Part shown: positions 33,889 through 42,189 of the stretch, in pieces
Numbering within the stretch: the stretch's first letter is position 1
Layout of the letters: every line of letters begins with the position of its first letter
Origin: Chryseobacterium sediminis
GTDB taxonomy: Bacteria; Bacteroidota; Bacteroidia; Flavobacteriales; Weeksellaceae
Assembly (NCBI RefSeq): GCF_008386505.1
Contig: NZ_VUNZ01000005.1
Coordinates: forward strand, 184,916-248,915
DNA: 64,000 nt
Direction of reading: 5' to 3'
The notes under the pieces: generated by a model
Databases searched by the model: none
What the model saw: the letters and a program-made list of their open reading frames with translations, nothing else
What the model was told of the DNA's origin: nothing
Made by a program: the position numbers and the translations under genes

Positions 33889-35027
33889 TAGCAAACTGTT
33901 AATAAAGCACAAGAGTAAGCGAATCTACCACTTTCAGGAACACAAAGAAGTACTTTTTCCCCTTTTTTCAATGTTCCGGAGTTCATGAGTTCTTCAAGGG
34001 CAATAAATATAGATCCAGCTCCAATGTTTCCAACCTCAGAAAGGTTATAGAACCATTTTTCTGCAGGGAAATCCATTCCTTTTTTAGCAAATTCCTCTTT
34101 CAGTCCATCTTTGAAATAACCTGAAGAAATATGAGCCAATACATGGTCAATTTTTTCCGGATCCAAATTATGCTTATCAAAAGAAGATCTCAAACTTTCA
34201 GCTCCTTTTACAAGGATATATTTATCAAGAATTTTAGTATCCTGTTTGATGGCAAAAATAGATTGCTTCAACCATTCATCAGAAGGGTAATCAGCCCATG
34301 ATTTCAGGCTTCCGTCTTCCAGCTTGTCACATCCTGCATACATACAAGCTTCAATTTCATGCGCGTAAGAATAGAAATCAATGAATTCTACTTTTAAAGA
34401 AATACCGGTTTCTCTTGGTTTGTTTTGCAACAGAAAAGCACCTGCTCCGTCAGAAAGCATCCATCTCAGGAATTCTCTTTTGAAAGCAATGATAGGTCTT
34501 TCTTCCAGTAATTTTAAATTTTCAGCCTCGTGGTTGAATTTATCAGCAGTCATCCATGCAGACATTCTTTCGGAGCCTGCACATACAGCACTTTCCTGTA
34601 CACCGGCTTTTACAGAAAGGAATCCATAGTTCAGGGCATTCATCCCTGAGTTGCAAAGACCTGTTGAGGTATTAATCTCGATAGATTTTCCGATGTTCAG
34701 TTCACCATGAACCATAGAGGCGTGAGATGGCTGAATCTGGTCTGGTGAAGTAGTTCCTACGGATAATAATTTCATATCTTCCTTTTTGAAATTTTCGTCA
34801 AAAAGTCCTTCAATTGCTTTTGCAGTAAGCTGCGCATTAGAGTGTGTAGGATTTCCTTCTTTGTCTAAAGCGTAGTATCTTGTCGTGATTTTATTATTTC
34901 TTAGGATAAGTGATTTTGCTTTAGATGGCGCATCATTGATAAGCCCAAGATAAGTCTCCATTTCATCATTCGCTACCGGCTCATTGGGTAAGTATTTTGA
35001 TGCTTTTGTTATAAATACGTCGTACAT
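33888..35027 (-). CDS. darB: ketoacyl-ACP synthase III-like, DarB-type
   Basis: A 379-aa thiolase-fold protein. Catalytic Cys125 is in STGLCNSG, the His in VLAHISSG and the Asn in SEVGNIGAGS, as in KASIII (FabH). In dialkylresorcinol loci, DarB of this type condenses two fatty acyl-derived chains head to head. It overlaps the hotdog gene by one base and follows the DarA-like gene by one base, as expected for a dar operon. The symbol is assigned by fold plus neighbour. Confidence 0.85.
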   Translation of the reverse strand: MYDVFITKASKYLPNEPVANDEMETYLGLINDAPSKAKSLILRNNKITTRYYALDKEGNPTHSNAQLTAKAIEGLFDENFKKEDMKLLSVGTTSPDQIQPSHASMVHGELNIGKSIEINTSTGLCNSGMNALNYGFLSVKAGVQESAVCAGSERMSAWMTADKFNHEAENLKLLEERPIIAFKREFLRWMLSDGAGAFLLQNKPRETGISLKVEFIDFYSYAHEIEACMYAGCDKLEDGSLKSWADYPSDEWLKQSIFAIKQDTKILDKYILVKGAESLRSSFDKHNLDPEKIDHVLAHISSGYFKDGLKEEFAKKGMDFPAEKWFYNLSEVGNIGAGSIFIALEELMNSGTLKKGEKVLLCVPESGRFAYSCALLTVC

Positions 35028-35028
35028 T

Positions 35029-35943
35029 CTATTTTAAATTAATTCCTTGTAAATATCTTTTTTGTTTTTGTCTTTTAAACCAAAATATAGGGGTTGTAAG
35101 CAGGTGTAAAACCAAAACGACAGGTGAGATAATCCATATCGCTGCCATCAAATATACCTTAAAGAATTTTATCAGCAATGGACGTTTCTCTTTTTTCTTG
35201 ATAATCAGATTAGACCATACTGTGAAAATTTTGTTTCCAACCTTTTCTACCCGTACCAAAAACGCGCGGATTTCAATGGCTCCGTTTTTAACGAGTTCCG
35301 GCTGTAAATTATTAAGGTCATTATTATTAAAATATCTTTCAATAATCTCGCCATACTTTACCGAGCCTGTGATTTCTTCATCAGAAACCCCTGCAGCAGG
35401 AAGCATACCTGATTTTTCTTTCTGCCCCGTTGTGAGCCATCGAAGGATCGTTAATACACTTGTATAGTTGTCATGTCTGTCTACCAGTGCGATATTCCCC
35501 ACAAGTTTGGCCTGTAAATCTCTTAAGTATACCTTTAATTTCTCCTGGGAGAGCATCCACATATTTCTGGTTCCGGAGATAGTGACTACAGGAGTGTCTT
35601 TAAGGATACGTTCTGCATAACCACTCTTTAAAAATGAAATGATAGGAATGGATGGCGTGAGATACCATACCTGATACCCGAAAAGAATAAGGTCGTACTT
35701 TTTGTTCAGAATTTCTTCCGAAGGAGGGAGGATCTCTTTTGGAATCTGTAAATAGGACTCTGGAAAGGTATTGAAAAAAACATCACCTGGCCAGGGAAAA
35801 GGAAAATCTTCCTTCAGCTTAATATTATAATAGGTTACATCGTATTTCTCCTTCTGAGCTTCAAAAGGTTTTGCAATGGTCCTCACAATATCTTCGAGTT
35901 GTCCGGTTTGTGAATAATATATGACAAGTATATTTTTCTTCAT
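35029..35943 (-). CDS. darA: dialkylresorcinol condensing enzyme, DarA-like (flavodoxin fold)
   Basis: A 304-aa protein. The start ILVIYYSQTGQLEDIVRTI is the phosphate-binding loop of a flavodoxin-like fold, followed by GYQVWYLTPSIP and VVTISGTRNMW. Proteins of this fold next to darB are annotated as dialkylresorcinol condensing enzymes. It probably cyclises or aromatises the DarB product to the resorcinol ring. One or two membrane-like segments lie near the C-terminus (VYLMAAIWIISPVVLVLHLLT). FMN binding is a prediction. Confidence 0.78.
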   Translation of the reverse strand: MKKNILVIYYSQTGQLEDIVRTIAKPFEAQKEKYDVTYYNIKLKEDFPFPWPGDVFFNTFPESYLQIPKEILPPSEEILNKKYDLILFGYQVWYLTPSIPIISFLKSGYAERILKDTPVVTISGTRNMWMLSQEKLKVYLRDLQAKLVGNIALVDRHDNYTSVLTILRWLTTGQKEKSGMLPAAGVSDEEITGSVKYGEIIERYFNNNDLNNLQPELVKNGAIEIRAFLVRVEKVGNKIFTVWSNLIIKKKEKRPLLIKFFKVYLMAAIWIISPVVLVLHLLTTPIFWFKRQKQKRYLQGINLK

Positions 35944-35985
35944 TAGTTTTCTTTAGCGTTTACAAAAATATGTTTTTCATATTTA

Positions 35986-38900
35986 TTATTTAGTTTTAAA
36001 TACTTTTAATGATTCGGAACTAAATTTCAGTGTATAATTATCATTTTCAAACGAAGCATTCTTTGTGTTGACAAAAATGATGGTTTCAGGAAGCGTCTGG
36101 ATATCATTGAAGCTGAAATGATCATGTGAGATCAAAAGAACATCAATCTTTTTGGTCACTTCCGAAACGTCTTTTATATACTGTATCTTTCTTCTTTTTA
36201 CCAGGTAGCTGTGCGCAGCAATTGCTCTTTTTTCATCACTTTTTATCAGAGAAAAAATTCTTCGGCTGGCCTGATATAAAGTTAGTAGCGCATCTTTTTG
36301 TCCAAAGTCATCTGCCATGTGAAGAATATTGGCTTCATTGGAAATATGCTTATTCAGCTCGAAATATACTGATTTTTTGGTGTTGAAGTCTTCTTTTACT
36401 TCATTTACCACTTCACTGTCTTTATAAAGATAACTCAGGAATAATTTATTTTTAAAATAATTTTCATCCTCGATCTCTTCTCTCAGTTTTGCAAACTCTT
36501 CTCTGAAGTAAGCATTAATTTTCTTTGTTCTTTCAGAATAATTCTTGCCGAAGCTCATATCGTCTTTGCTGATCCTGTTGCCTACTTTTACGGTAATACT
36601 TCCGTTGTAGATGATGAAATCTCCTTTTGGTAATACTTCAGAATTTCCATGAATGTAAAGCGGAAGAACATCCAGCCCGAATTGCTCAGCAAGGTAAAAT
36701 GCTCCCTTATGGAATCTTTTAACATCATTGGTATACGAACGTTCTGCTTCAGGGAAAACAACAAGAGAATATCCCTGTGCAATTTTTTCTTTCAGCTTAT
36801 CCATTCCGTTTTCAATTCCCTGTGAAACGGGATAGAAGCCCAGCGCTCTTACCAGTTTTCCAAAAACGGGAGATTCATATACCCAGTCATTTACCAGATA
36901 GATAATTTTGTGGGTAGCCATGGCAATGGCCAGGGTATCTAAGAAAGAGGTGTGGTTAGCTATAATAACAGCCGGTTTGCTGAAATCTTCAGACGTATTT
37001 TTAATGACCCTTTTCTTTACAAAAGGTGTTATGTAGAGTACTGATGTTAAAAACTTAGCCAGAATCAATTTGATAATGTCTAATGTTTTTCCTTTGGATT
37101 TTTTAACGAATAAGCTTCCGAAAGCTGAGAATACCAATCCACCCAATCCGTAATATAAAAACGAAAATATGGCCCGTAAAAATAACCTGAGGGTAATAGG
37201 TGACAAACCTTTCTTTGCCCGGTTGGTAATGAATAATCTGAACCAGAAAGGATATAAGGTAGAAGTAATAATAATCACAGAGAACATTCCGATCAGGGCC
37301 ACCAATGCTAAAGAATGCAGCGCAGGATGCTTGGCAAAAATCAGAGATCCAATGGAGAGGATAGTAGTGAAAACTGCCAGAATAATGGATGTTCTGTAAG
37401 TTGGCAATTCATTTTTACCCGTTGTATGTTCCTTTTGCATAGCCTGTGTCAGGAAAATGCTGAAATCATCTCCCACTCCAAAGACTAATGTACATACTAC
37501 GGTACTGAAAATATTGAGTTCTAATCCCAGGAAATAAAGGATTCCTGCTGTTACAATTCCCGTTAAAACAATTGGGAACATGGTAAGAATGGTGAGTTCA
37601 AGATTTCTGAAGAACACAATAATTGTCAGAACAATTGCTAAAAGAGAATAATTAATCAGCGTATTGAAGTCTCTCTTCAGCAAGCCGAGGAAATTTTCGT
37701 TCATCTGCTGGCGGTCAATCGCAAGGGCATCATGTTTCTTTTCAATATCTTTAATGAAAGCATCTCTTTTGTTTTCGTCTACTTTTACTACATTGGAAAC
37801 GGTATAAAAACCATTTTCGCTGCTCATGAATTCTGAAATCTGGAGAGCTTTTACCTTTTCATAGTCTTTCAGGCTTAATGCAGTGTAGTTTTTATGTAAA
37901 GCTTCATTGAAGCTGTCAAAAGCTGAACCGTTGAACCCAAATTTATTCCCATTACTGATCAGCTCGGAAATAGTCTGATTCTTTTTAGAGTCATTCCAGA
38001 AGCTGTTCCATTTCTCAATCTTTTTTTGCTGGTCTTTTTCTGAAAGAACGATATTTCCGATAGAATTGTAACTTAATATCTTGCCTTCTTTTTTCTCTTT
38101 TTCAAGGAAACTGCTTAGCTCAGAATTTCGGGTTAATGCCTCCTCTTCAGAATTTCCATAAGAGATTGTGTAAATAGATTTTGATGTAATATCCGATAGC
38201 TTCTGTAGTTTGGCCTCACTGATTTTCAGATCTTTTGGAATATAATTAAGATCACCAATATCTTCATTAAAACCTACATGTCTGAATCCGAACAGGCAGG
38301 CAAGAATGATGATAGAGCATCCTATAATCAAAGGCTTGTTTTTCTCATAAGGATAAGATCCTATCTTGTCGATGAAATTCGTGTTGAGGTGTTCTCCCTT
38401 TTCTTTGGGTTTATACAGTTGAGGAACAATAATCAATGCTGAAACTGAAGAGAGAATAACGGTGATGGCAGCAAAAAGCCCCAGGTCTTTCAAAGCTTCA
38501 GAACGTACAAAGACCAGACACAGGAATGAAACGGCTGTCGTTGCACTGCTCAATATAATGGGCTGGGTGATTTCTTTATAAAGCTCTTCAATATTATTGT
38601 TGTGCTTGTAATGGGTAAGAATATGCAGGGCGTAATCTATTGTAATCCCAATCAGAATAGCTCCTACACTTAATGAAATTGCTGAAATTTTATCTTTAAT
38701 AAAATAAAGAACCAATAAGGCAAGGAGTACAGAGAATACGGTTGGTAAAAAGACAATGATAGGCGTAAAGAAATTCCTGAAATAATAGATCAGTAGGATC
38801 AAAAGAACCGTCATAGAAATTACTACTGTATTCTGAATATCTTTTTTGATCTGTTTGGCATTGGCTACGGCAATCACCGGAGAACCAAAATAACTGATTT

Positions 38901-39639
38901 CTGTTTTTCCCTTAAACTGTTTATTAATACCGTCTTTTATTGAGTTAAGCTGGTCTACAAAAACTTCATTGGCTTTCGTATCATTACTTTTATTCCTTGG
39001 ATCAATAAAAAGTAAGAGGTTTTTCCCGTCTTTGGTTACAATATAGCTGTCTTCAAGCTTGAAATCTTTGCTGATGTTTAAGGCATTTAATTTTTTAATT
39101 CCTAAAAAAGTAAGCCCTAAAGGATCTTTTTTTATAAACTCTTTGGTAACAAGACTTGTTGGAGAGACCAAAGAGATATAATTATTCTCTACCTGTTTGG
39201 CAATGCTGTCTTTCTGAAGTTTGCGGTCTATTTCCTTATAATCATTTTCATTAAGGAATAAAGGTAAATTTTGACTCACAAAATCAAATGTTTCCGAAAT
39301 CTCATTATCATTCACTTTACCCTGAACAGAACCTATATACTTTTGTAAAGGCTCTATCTTCTGCAAAAAAGTATCTGCCGTTTCAGAAAGCTGGAAGCTG
39401 TCTTCTCCGGATTTATTTTCTATAATAACGATGATCTTATCCGAAAAATTAAGCTGTTTGAGAACCTTTGCTGTAAGATCAGATTTTTCATTTTTAGGGA
39501 TGATCTGATTGATATCTTCCTCAAAATTGATCTTTGATGCGAAAAATAGACATAAAACAGCAATTCCTAAGGCTGTAAGTACCGATAGGATTTTATTTCT
39601 GGAAATCAGATAATATAAAAATATAAAAAAACGATGCAT
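35986..39639 (-). CDS. MMPL transporter fused to PlsC-like acyltransferase and a methyltransferase-like tail
   Basis: A 1217-aa fusion. Residues about 1-850 form an RND/MMPL transporter with two sets of membrane segments and large loops. A lysophospholipid acyltransferase (PlsC-like) follows, with NHTSFLD at about residue 893 and FPEAERSYTND at about 955. The last 200 residues resemble a class I methyltransferase domain, but the glycine-rich SAM loop is degenerate (ILHMADDFGQKDALL). Proteins of this trifunctional plan are found in pigment loci. It probably exports the lipid-linked polyene and acylates a lipid. It heads the dar-type operon, with a TTG-N18-TAAATTTG promoter. Confidence 0.85.
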   Translation of the reverse strand: MHRFFIFLYYLISRNKILSVLTALGIAVLCLFFASKINFEEDINQIIPKNEKSDLTAKVLKQLNFSDKIIVIIENKSGEDSFQLSETADTFLQKIEPLQKYIGSVQGKVNDNEISETFDFVSQNLPLFLNENDYKEIDRKLQKDSIAKQVENNYISLVSPTSLVTKEFIKKDPLGLTFLGIKKLNALNISKDFKLEDSYIVTKDGKNLLLFIDPRNKSNDTKANEVFVDQLNSIKDGINKQFKGKTEISYFGSPVIAVANAKQIKKDIQNTVVISMTVLLILLIYYFRNFFTPIIVFLPTVFSVLLALLVLYFIKDKISAISLSVGAILIGITIDYALHILTHYKHNNNIEELYKEITQPIILSSATTAVSFLCLVFVRSEALKDLGLFAAITVILSSVSALIIVPQLYKPKEKGEHLNTNFIDKIGSYPYEKNKPLIIGCSIIILACLFGFRHVGFNEDIGDLNYIPKDLKISEAKLQKLSDITSKSIYTISYGNSEEEALTRNSELSSFLEKEKKEGKILSYNSIGNIVLSEKDQQKKIEKWNSFWNDSKKNQTISELISNGNKFGFNGSAFDSFNEALHKNYTALSLKDYEKVKALQISEFMSSENGFYTVSNVVKVDENKRDAFIKDIEKKHDALAIDRQQMNENFLGLLKRDFNTLINYSLLAIVLTIIVFFRNLELTILTMFPIVLTGIVTAGILYFLGLELNIFSTVVCTLVFGVGDDFSIFLTQAMQKEHTTGKNELPTYRTSIILAVFTTILSIGSLIFAKHPALHSLALVALIGMFSVIIITSTLYPFWFRLFITNRAKKGLSPITLRLFLRAIFSFLYYGLGGLVFSAFGSLFVKKSKGKTLDIIKLILAKFLTSVLYITPFVKKRVIKNTSEDFSKPAVIIANHTSFLDTLAIAMATHKIIYLVNDWVYESPVFGKLVRALGFYPVSQGIENGMDKLKEKIAQGYSLVVFPEAERSYTNDVKRFHKGAFYLAEQFGLDVLPLYIHGNSEVLPKGDFIIYNGSITVKVGNRISKDDMSFGKNYSERTKKINAYFREEFAKLREEIEDENYFKNKLFLSYLYKDSEVVNEVKEDFNTKKSVYFELNKHISNEANILHMADDFGQKDALLTLYQASRRIFSLIKSDEKRAIAAHSYLVKRRKIQYIKDVSEVTKKIDVLLISHDHFSFNDIQTLPETIIFVNTKNASFENDNYTLKFSSESLKVFKTK

Positions 39640-39658
39640 TGCATGTGAATCAAGTCTG

Positions 39659-39687
39659 CAAATTTAATTTTTTAAGCATTAGTTCAA
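39659..39687 (-). promoter_or_regulatory. putative promoter of the MMPL/dar operon
   Basis: On the minus strand TTG (39685-39687), an 18-base spacer and TAAATTTG (39659-39666) match the Bacteroidetes consensus, 19 bases upstream of the start codon. Confidence 0.65.
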
Positions 39688-39752
39688 AATAGTTGGAGAT
39701 AAGTTTTGACTGAAAATCAATAAAATATTCTAGGAAGAATGAAAAAATATTC

Positions 39753-39760
39753 TACTTTTG
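39753..39760 (+). promoter_or_regulatory. putative -7 element of the 39832 operon
   Basis: TACTTTTG (TAnnTTTG) is 71 bases before the 335-aa membrane protein gene. No clear -33. Confidence 0.5.
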
Positions 39761-39831
39761 CAAAAGTTCCCCTTTAAAAAAATGTATTTTAAATCACAAT
39801 TATTATTAAAAAATAAGAATCTGTTTTAGAT

Positions 39832-40839
39832 ATGTTGAAAAGAAATGATGAAAAAATAAACGGATTTCTATTTGTAATAGTACTTCCGCTTCTGTTGTTT
39901 GCGATGTCTTATTATGGATTTGAATCTTCCTATACAAGACTGAAAACATCAGAAACAACTCCCGACTTCTTATTTTCCTCGGTATACGCCTACAGAGTAA
40001 TTCCCAATTACCTGAGTGTGCAGATGACAGATGTAATGTACTATCTGATCAATGGACCGCTTGCTTTCTTTAAAGATTTTTTGTCAAAAAACGGGACACC
40101 ATTCTACCATGGGCTTTTTCTGATGAATAGTGTGTTTTTTATTGGATGTTCTCTAATTCTTAATGCTCTGTTTAAGCTGAGGTCAACAGGTCTTCTGCTA
40201 AATCTTAATGCAAGAAGAATCATCCATCTTTTATCTGTTTTTTTTATCGTAATTACTCAGTATGCACCAACAAATTGTGATACGATTGCACTTTTTTGCT
40301 ATCTGGCCGGTGTATTTTTAACACTGAAATATTTAGATACCAGAAAAAATATTTTCTTCTTTATTCTCATTGGTCTTATCGCAATTTCCACATTGGTAAG
40401 AGAGACCGCCTGTCTGAATATCGCTTTTTTTGCTGCAGTATTTTTCAATATTGAAGAATTAAAAAAAGGAAATTATCAGGTGATCTGGAAAATAATACCT
40501 TTGGTTATTGCTTTTCTTGTTCCATATTTGGGATTAAGAGCTTTACTTGTTCAGGATGAAACTACATTTGTAGAAGGCTTTTACATCAACAGGAACTTTT
40601 CCAGTCCTTTCAATCTTGCGGGATTGATCTTTGCTGTCATTGTGATTTACTTTATATACAGGCTTTGTACTGACGAAGAAAATAGAGCCGTTTTCGGAAA
40701 ATATTTTTTCTTTTCAATTCCTTACCTTATCATGATTACTTTAGTGGGGCTTTTTTGGGAGGTGAGACTTTTTCTGCCTTTAATTCTGACCGGAATTATC
40801 ATGGCCTATTATCAGTTTAAAAAAACATCAGAGATTTAG
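39832..40839 (+). CDS. polytopic membrane protein of unknown function
   Basis: A 335-aa hydrophobic protein with about ten predicted membrane segments and an acidic/basic loop around residues 28-60. It resembles polysaccharide-polymerase- and glycosyltransferase-type membrane proteins only in shape. One base separates it from the EpsG-like gene, so the two form an operon. An envelope glycan role is a guess. Confidence 0.6.
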   Translation: MLKRNDEKINGFLFVIVLPLLLFAMSYYGFESSYTRLKTSETTPDFLFSSVYAYRVIPNYLSVQMTDVMYYLINGPLAFFKDFLSKNGTPFYHGLFLMNSVFFIGCSLILNALFKLRSTGLLLNLNARRIIHLLSVFFIVITQYAPTNCDTIALFCYLAGVFLTLKYLDTRKNIFFFILIGLIAISTLVRETACLNIAFFAAVFFNIEELKKGNYQVIWKIIPLVIAFLVPYLGLRALLVQDETTFVEGFYINRNFSSPFNLAGLIFAVIVIYFIYRLCTDEENRAVFGKYFFFSIPYLIMITLVGLFWEVRLFLPLILTGIIMAYYQFKKTSEI

Positions 40840-40840
40840 C

Positions 40841-41980
40841 ATGAGTTTACTACATCCATATTATATTATTGCAATTGTCTATATGCTGTTCTTCAGTATT
40901 CAGGAGGTGTATGGAAAAAAGGTTGATAAAAAATGGTTCTGGTTCCTTGCTGTTTATTTCATCATAATTGTTGGGCTTAGAAATGAAGTAGGTCCTGACT
41001 ACGGAAGTTACAAAGGGATTTATATTTACTCTGATACCAAAAGCTATTACAGTATCTTTATGAAGATGCTCCATATGGAAGGATCTGAAAATCTGGATGT
41101 AGAATGGCTGTTTACATTGATTAATAAAGTACTCCTCAACTTTTTTAATGCCCCTTTTTATATGCTGACCCTGGTCATTGCTATTTTTGCGATGATCTTT
41201 AAAGTAGAATATACAGAAGACAATACATTTTATCCATTTACCTTTACCCTTTTTATGTTTATTCCCAACTTCTTTATCGGAGAAAGTGGGCAGATCAGAC
41301 AAAATTTGGGAACTTTTATCGTTTACTTTGCGATACGGTATATCAAGGAACGGAAATTCTGGCATTACTTATTTTTCATATTCATAGGGTCTGGTATCCA
41401 TAGTGTTTGTTATTTATTTTTGCCAATGTATTGGCTGGCTCGCGTTCCATTGAATAAAACGGTGATGCTGATTATGATCATAGGTTCTGTATTTCTGTCT
41501 CCGTTTGAAGTATACAGGAGTTTTGGTGGTTTCTTAGATGGGATGGCATCGAATAGTACACTTGTAGAAGGTTTCAACGGATATATGGATGAAACAGTAC
41601 AACGATTGAATGGTGGTATCGGGATTCCGGAGGTAATGATGGCAATTCTAACCTTCTTCCTTTTTGTTTTTGATACTAAGATGAAAGAGCTTTATCCTTA
41701 TTATGAATACCATAGAAATTATGCTGTGATTGGGATTTGTATGTATTTTATCTTTAGAAATAACCCTATTTTCTCATCGAGGCTTGCGGGAGCATTCATT
41801 GGATTCTCGTATATCATTATTCCGAATGCCATGTATGTTGTTTCAGCGAGGACCAAAAACATGATTTATGCATTTATTATTTCACTCGTTGTCTTCAATT
41901 TTGTCGTCTTCTCACTCTTTAATAATATCAAGGCGGGACGATTTTCAATAGAGCGTTACAGAAACCATATCCTTCCATAG
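40841..41980 (+). CDS. EpsG family membrane protein
   Basis: A 379-aa protein with about ten membrane helices and the EpsG-type motif set (FLAVYFIIIVGLRNEVGPDYGSY near the N-terminus). EpsG proteins are putative polymerases or export components for exopolysaccharide. Here it follows a second polytopic protein and precedes a terminator. No glycosyltransferase is adjacent, although polysaccharide genes lie at 50.5-56.2 kb. Confidence 0.75.
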   Translation: MSLLHPYYIIAIVYMLFFSIQEVYGKKVDKKWFWFLAVYFIIIVGLRNEVGPDYGSYKGIYIYSDTKSYYSIFMKMLHMEGSENLDVEWLFTLINKVLLNFFNAPFYMLTLVIAIFAMIFKVEYTEDNTFYPFTFTLFMFIPNFFIGESGQIRQNLGTFIVYFAIRYIKERKFWHYLFFIFIGSGIHSVCYLFLPMYWLARVPLNKTVMLIMIIGSVFLSPFEVYRSFGGFLDGMASNSTLVEGFNGYMDETVQRLNGGIGIPEVMMAILTFFLFVFDTKMKELYPYYEYHRNYAVIGICMYFIFRNNPIFSSRLAGAFIGFSYIIIPNAMYVVSARTKNMIYAFIISLVVFNFVVFSLFNNIKAGRFSIERYRNHILP

Positions 41981-42001
41981 TATTTTTGGAAGTTAAAATA
42001 T

Positions 42002-42025
42002 AAAGGCAGCTTTTTAGCTGTCTTT
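42002..42025 (+). terminator. rho-independent terminator after the EpsG-like gene
   Basis: AAAGGCAGCT / AGCTGTCTTT (one G-T pair) with a 4-base loop and a long T-run. Confidence 0.75.
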
Positions 42026-42128
42026 TTTTATATAAACAAATTGTTTGGATTTGTACTGTTTATAAGGTTTTAAATTATATTATTAATAACATAATTTAAA
42101 TATTTTATTTTTATTTATAAAATAAATC

Positions 42129-42136
42129 TATTTTTG
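42129..42136 (+). promoter_or_regulatory. putative -7 element of the T9SS protein gene
   Basis: TATTTTTG (TAnnTTTG) lies 53 bases upstream of the ATG at 42190. Confidence 0.35.
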
Positions 42137-42189
42137 TTGATGCGGGCTTAAAAATTGTACTTCGATAATGACACTCAAATCCATAAGAT

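Noticed and set aside
40850..41365. 171-codon ORF opposite the EpsG-like gene
   Set aside because: Antisense shadow of a polytopic protein gene, with no recognisable product.
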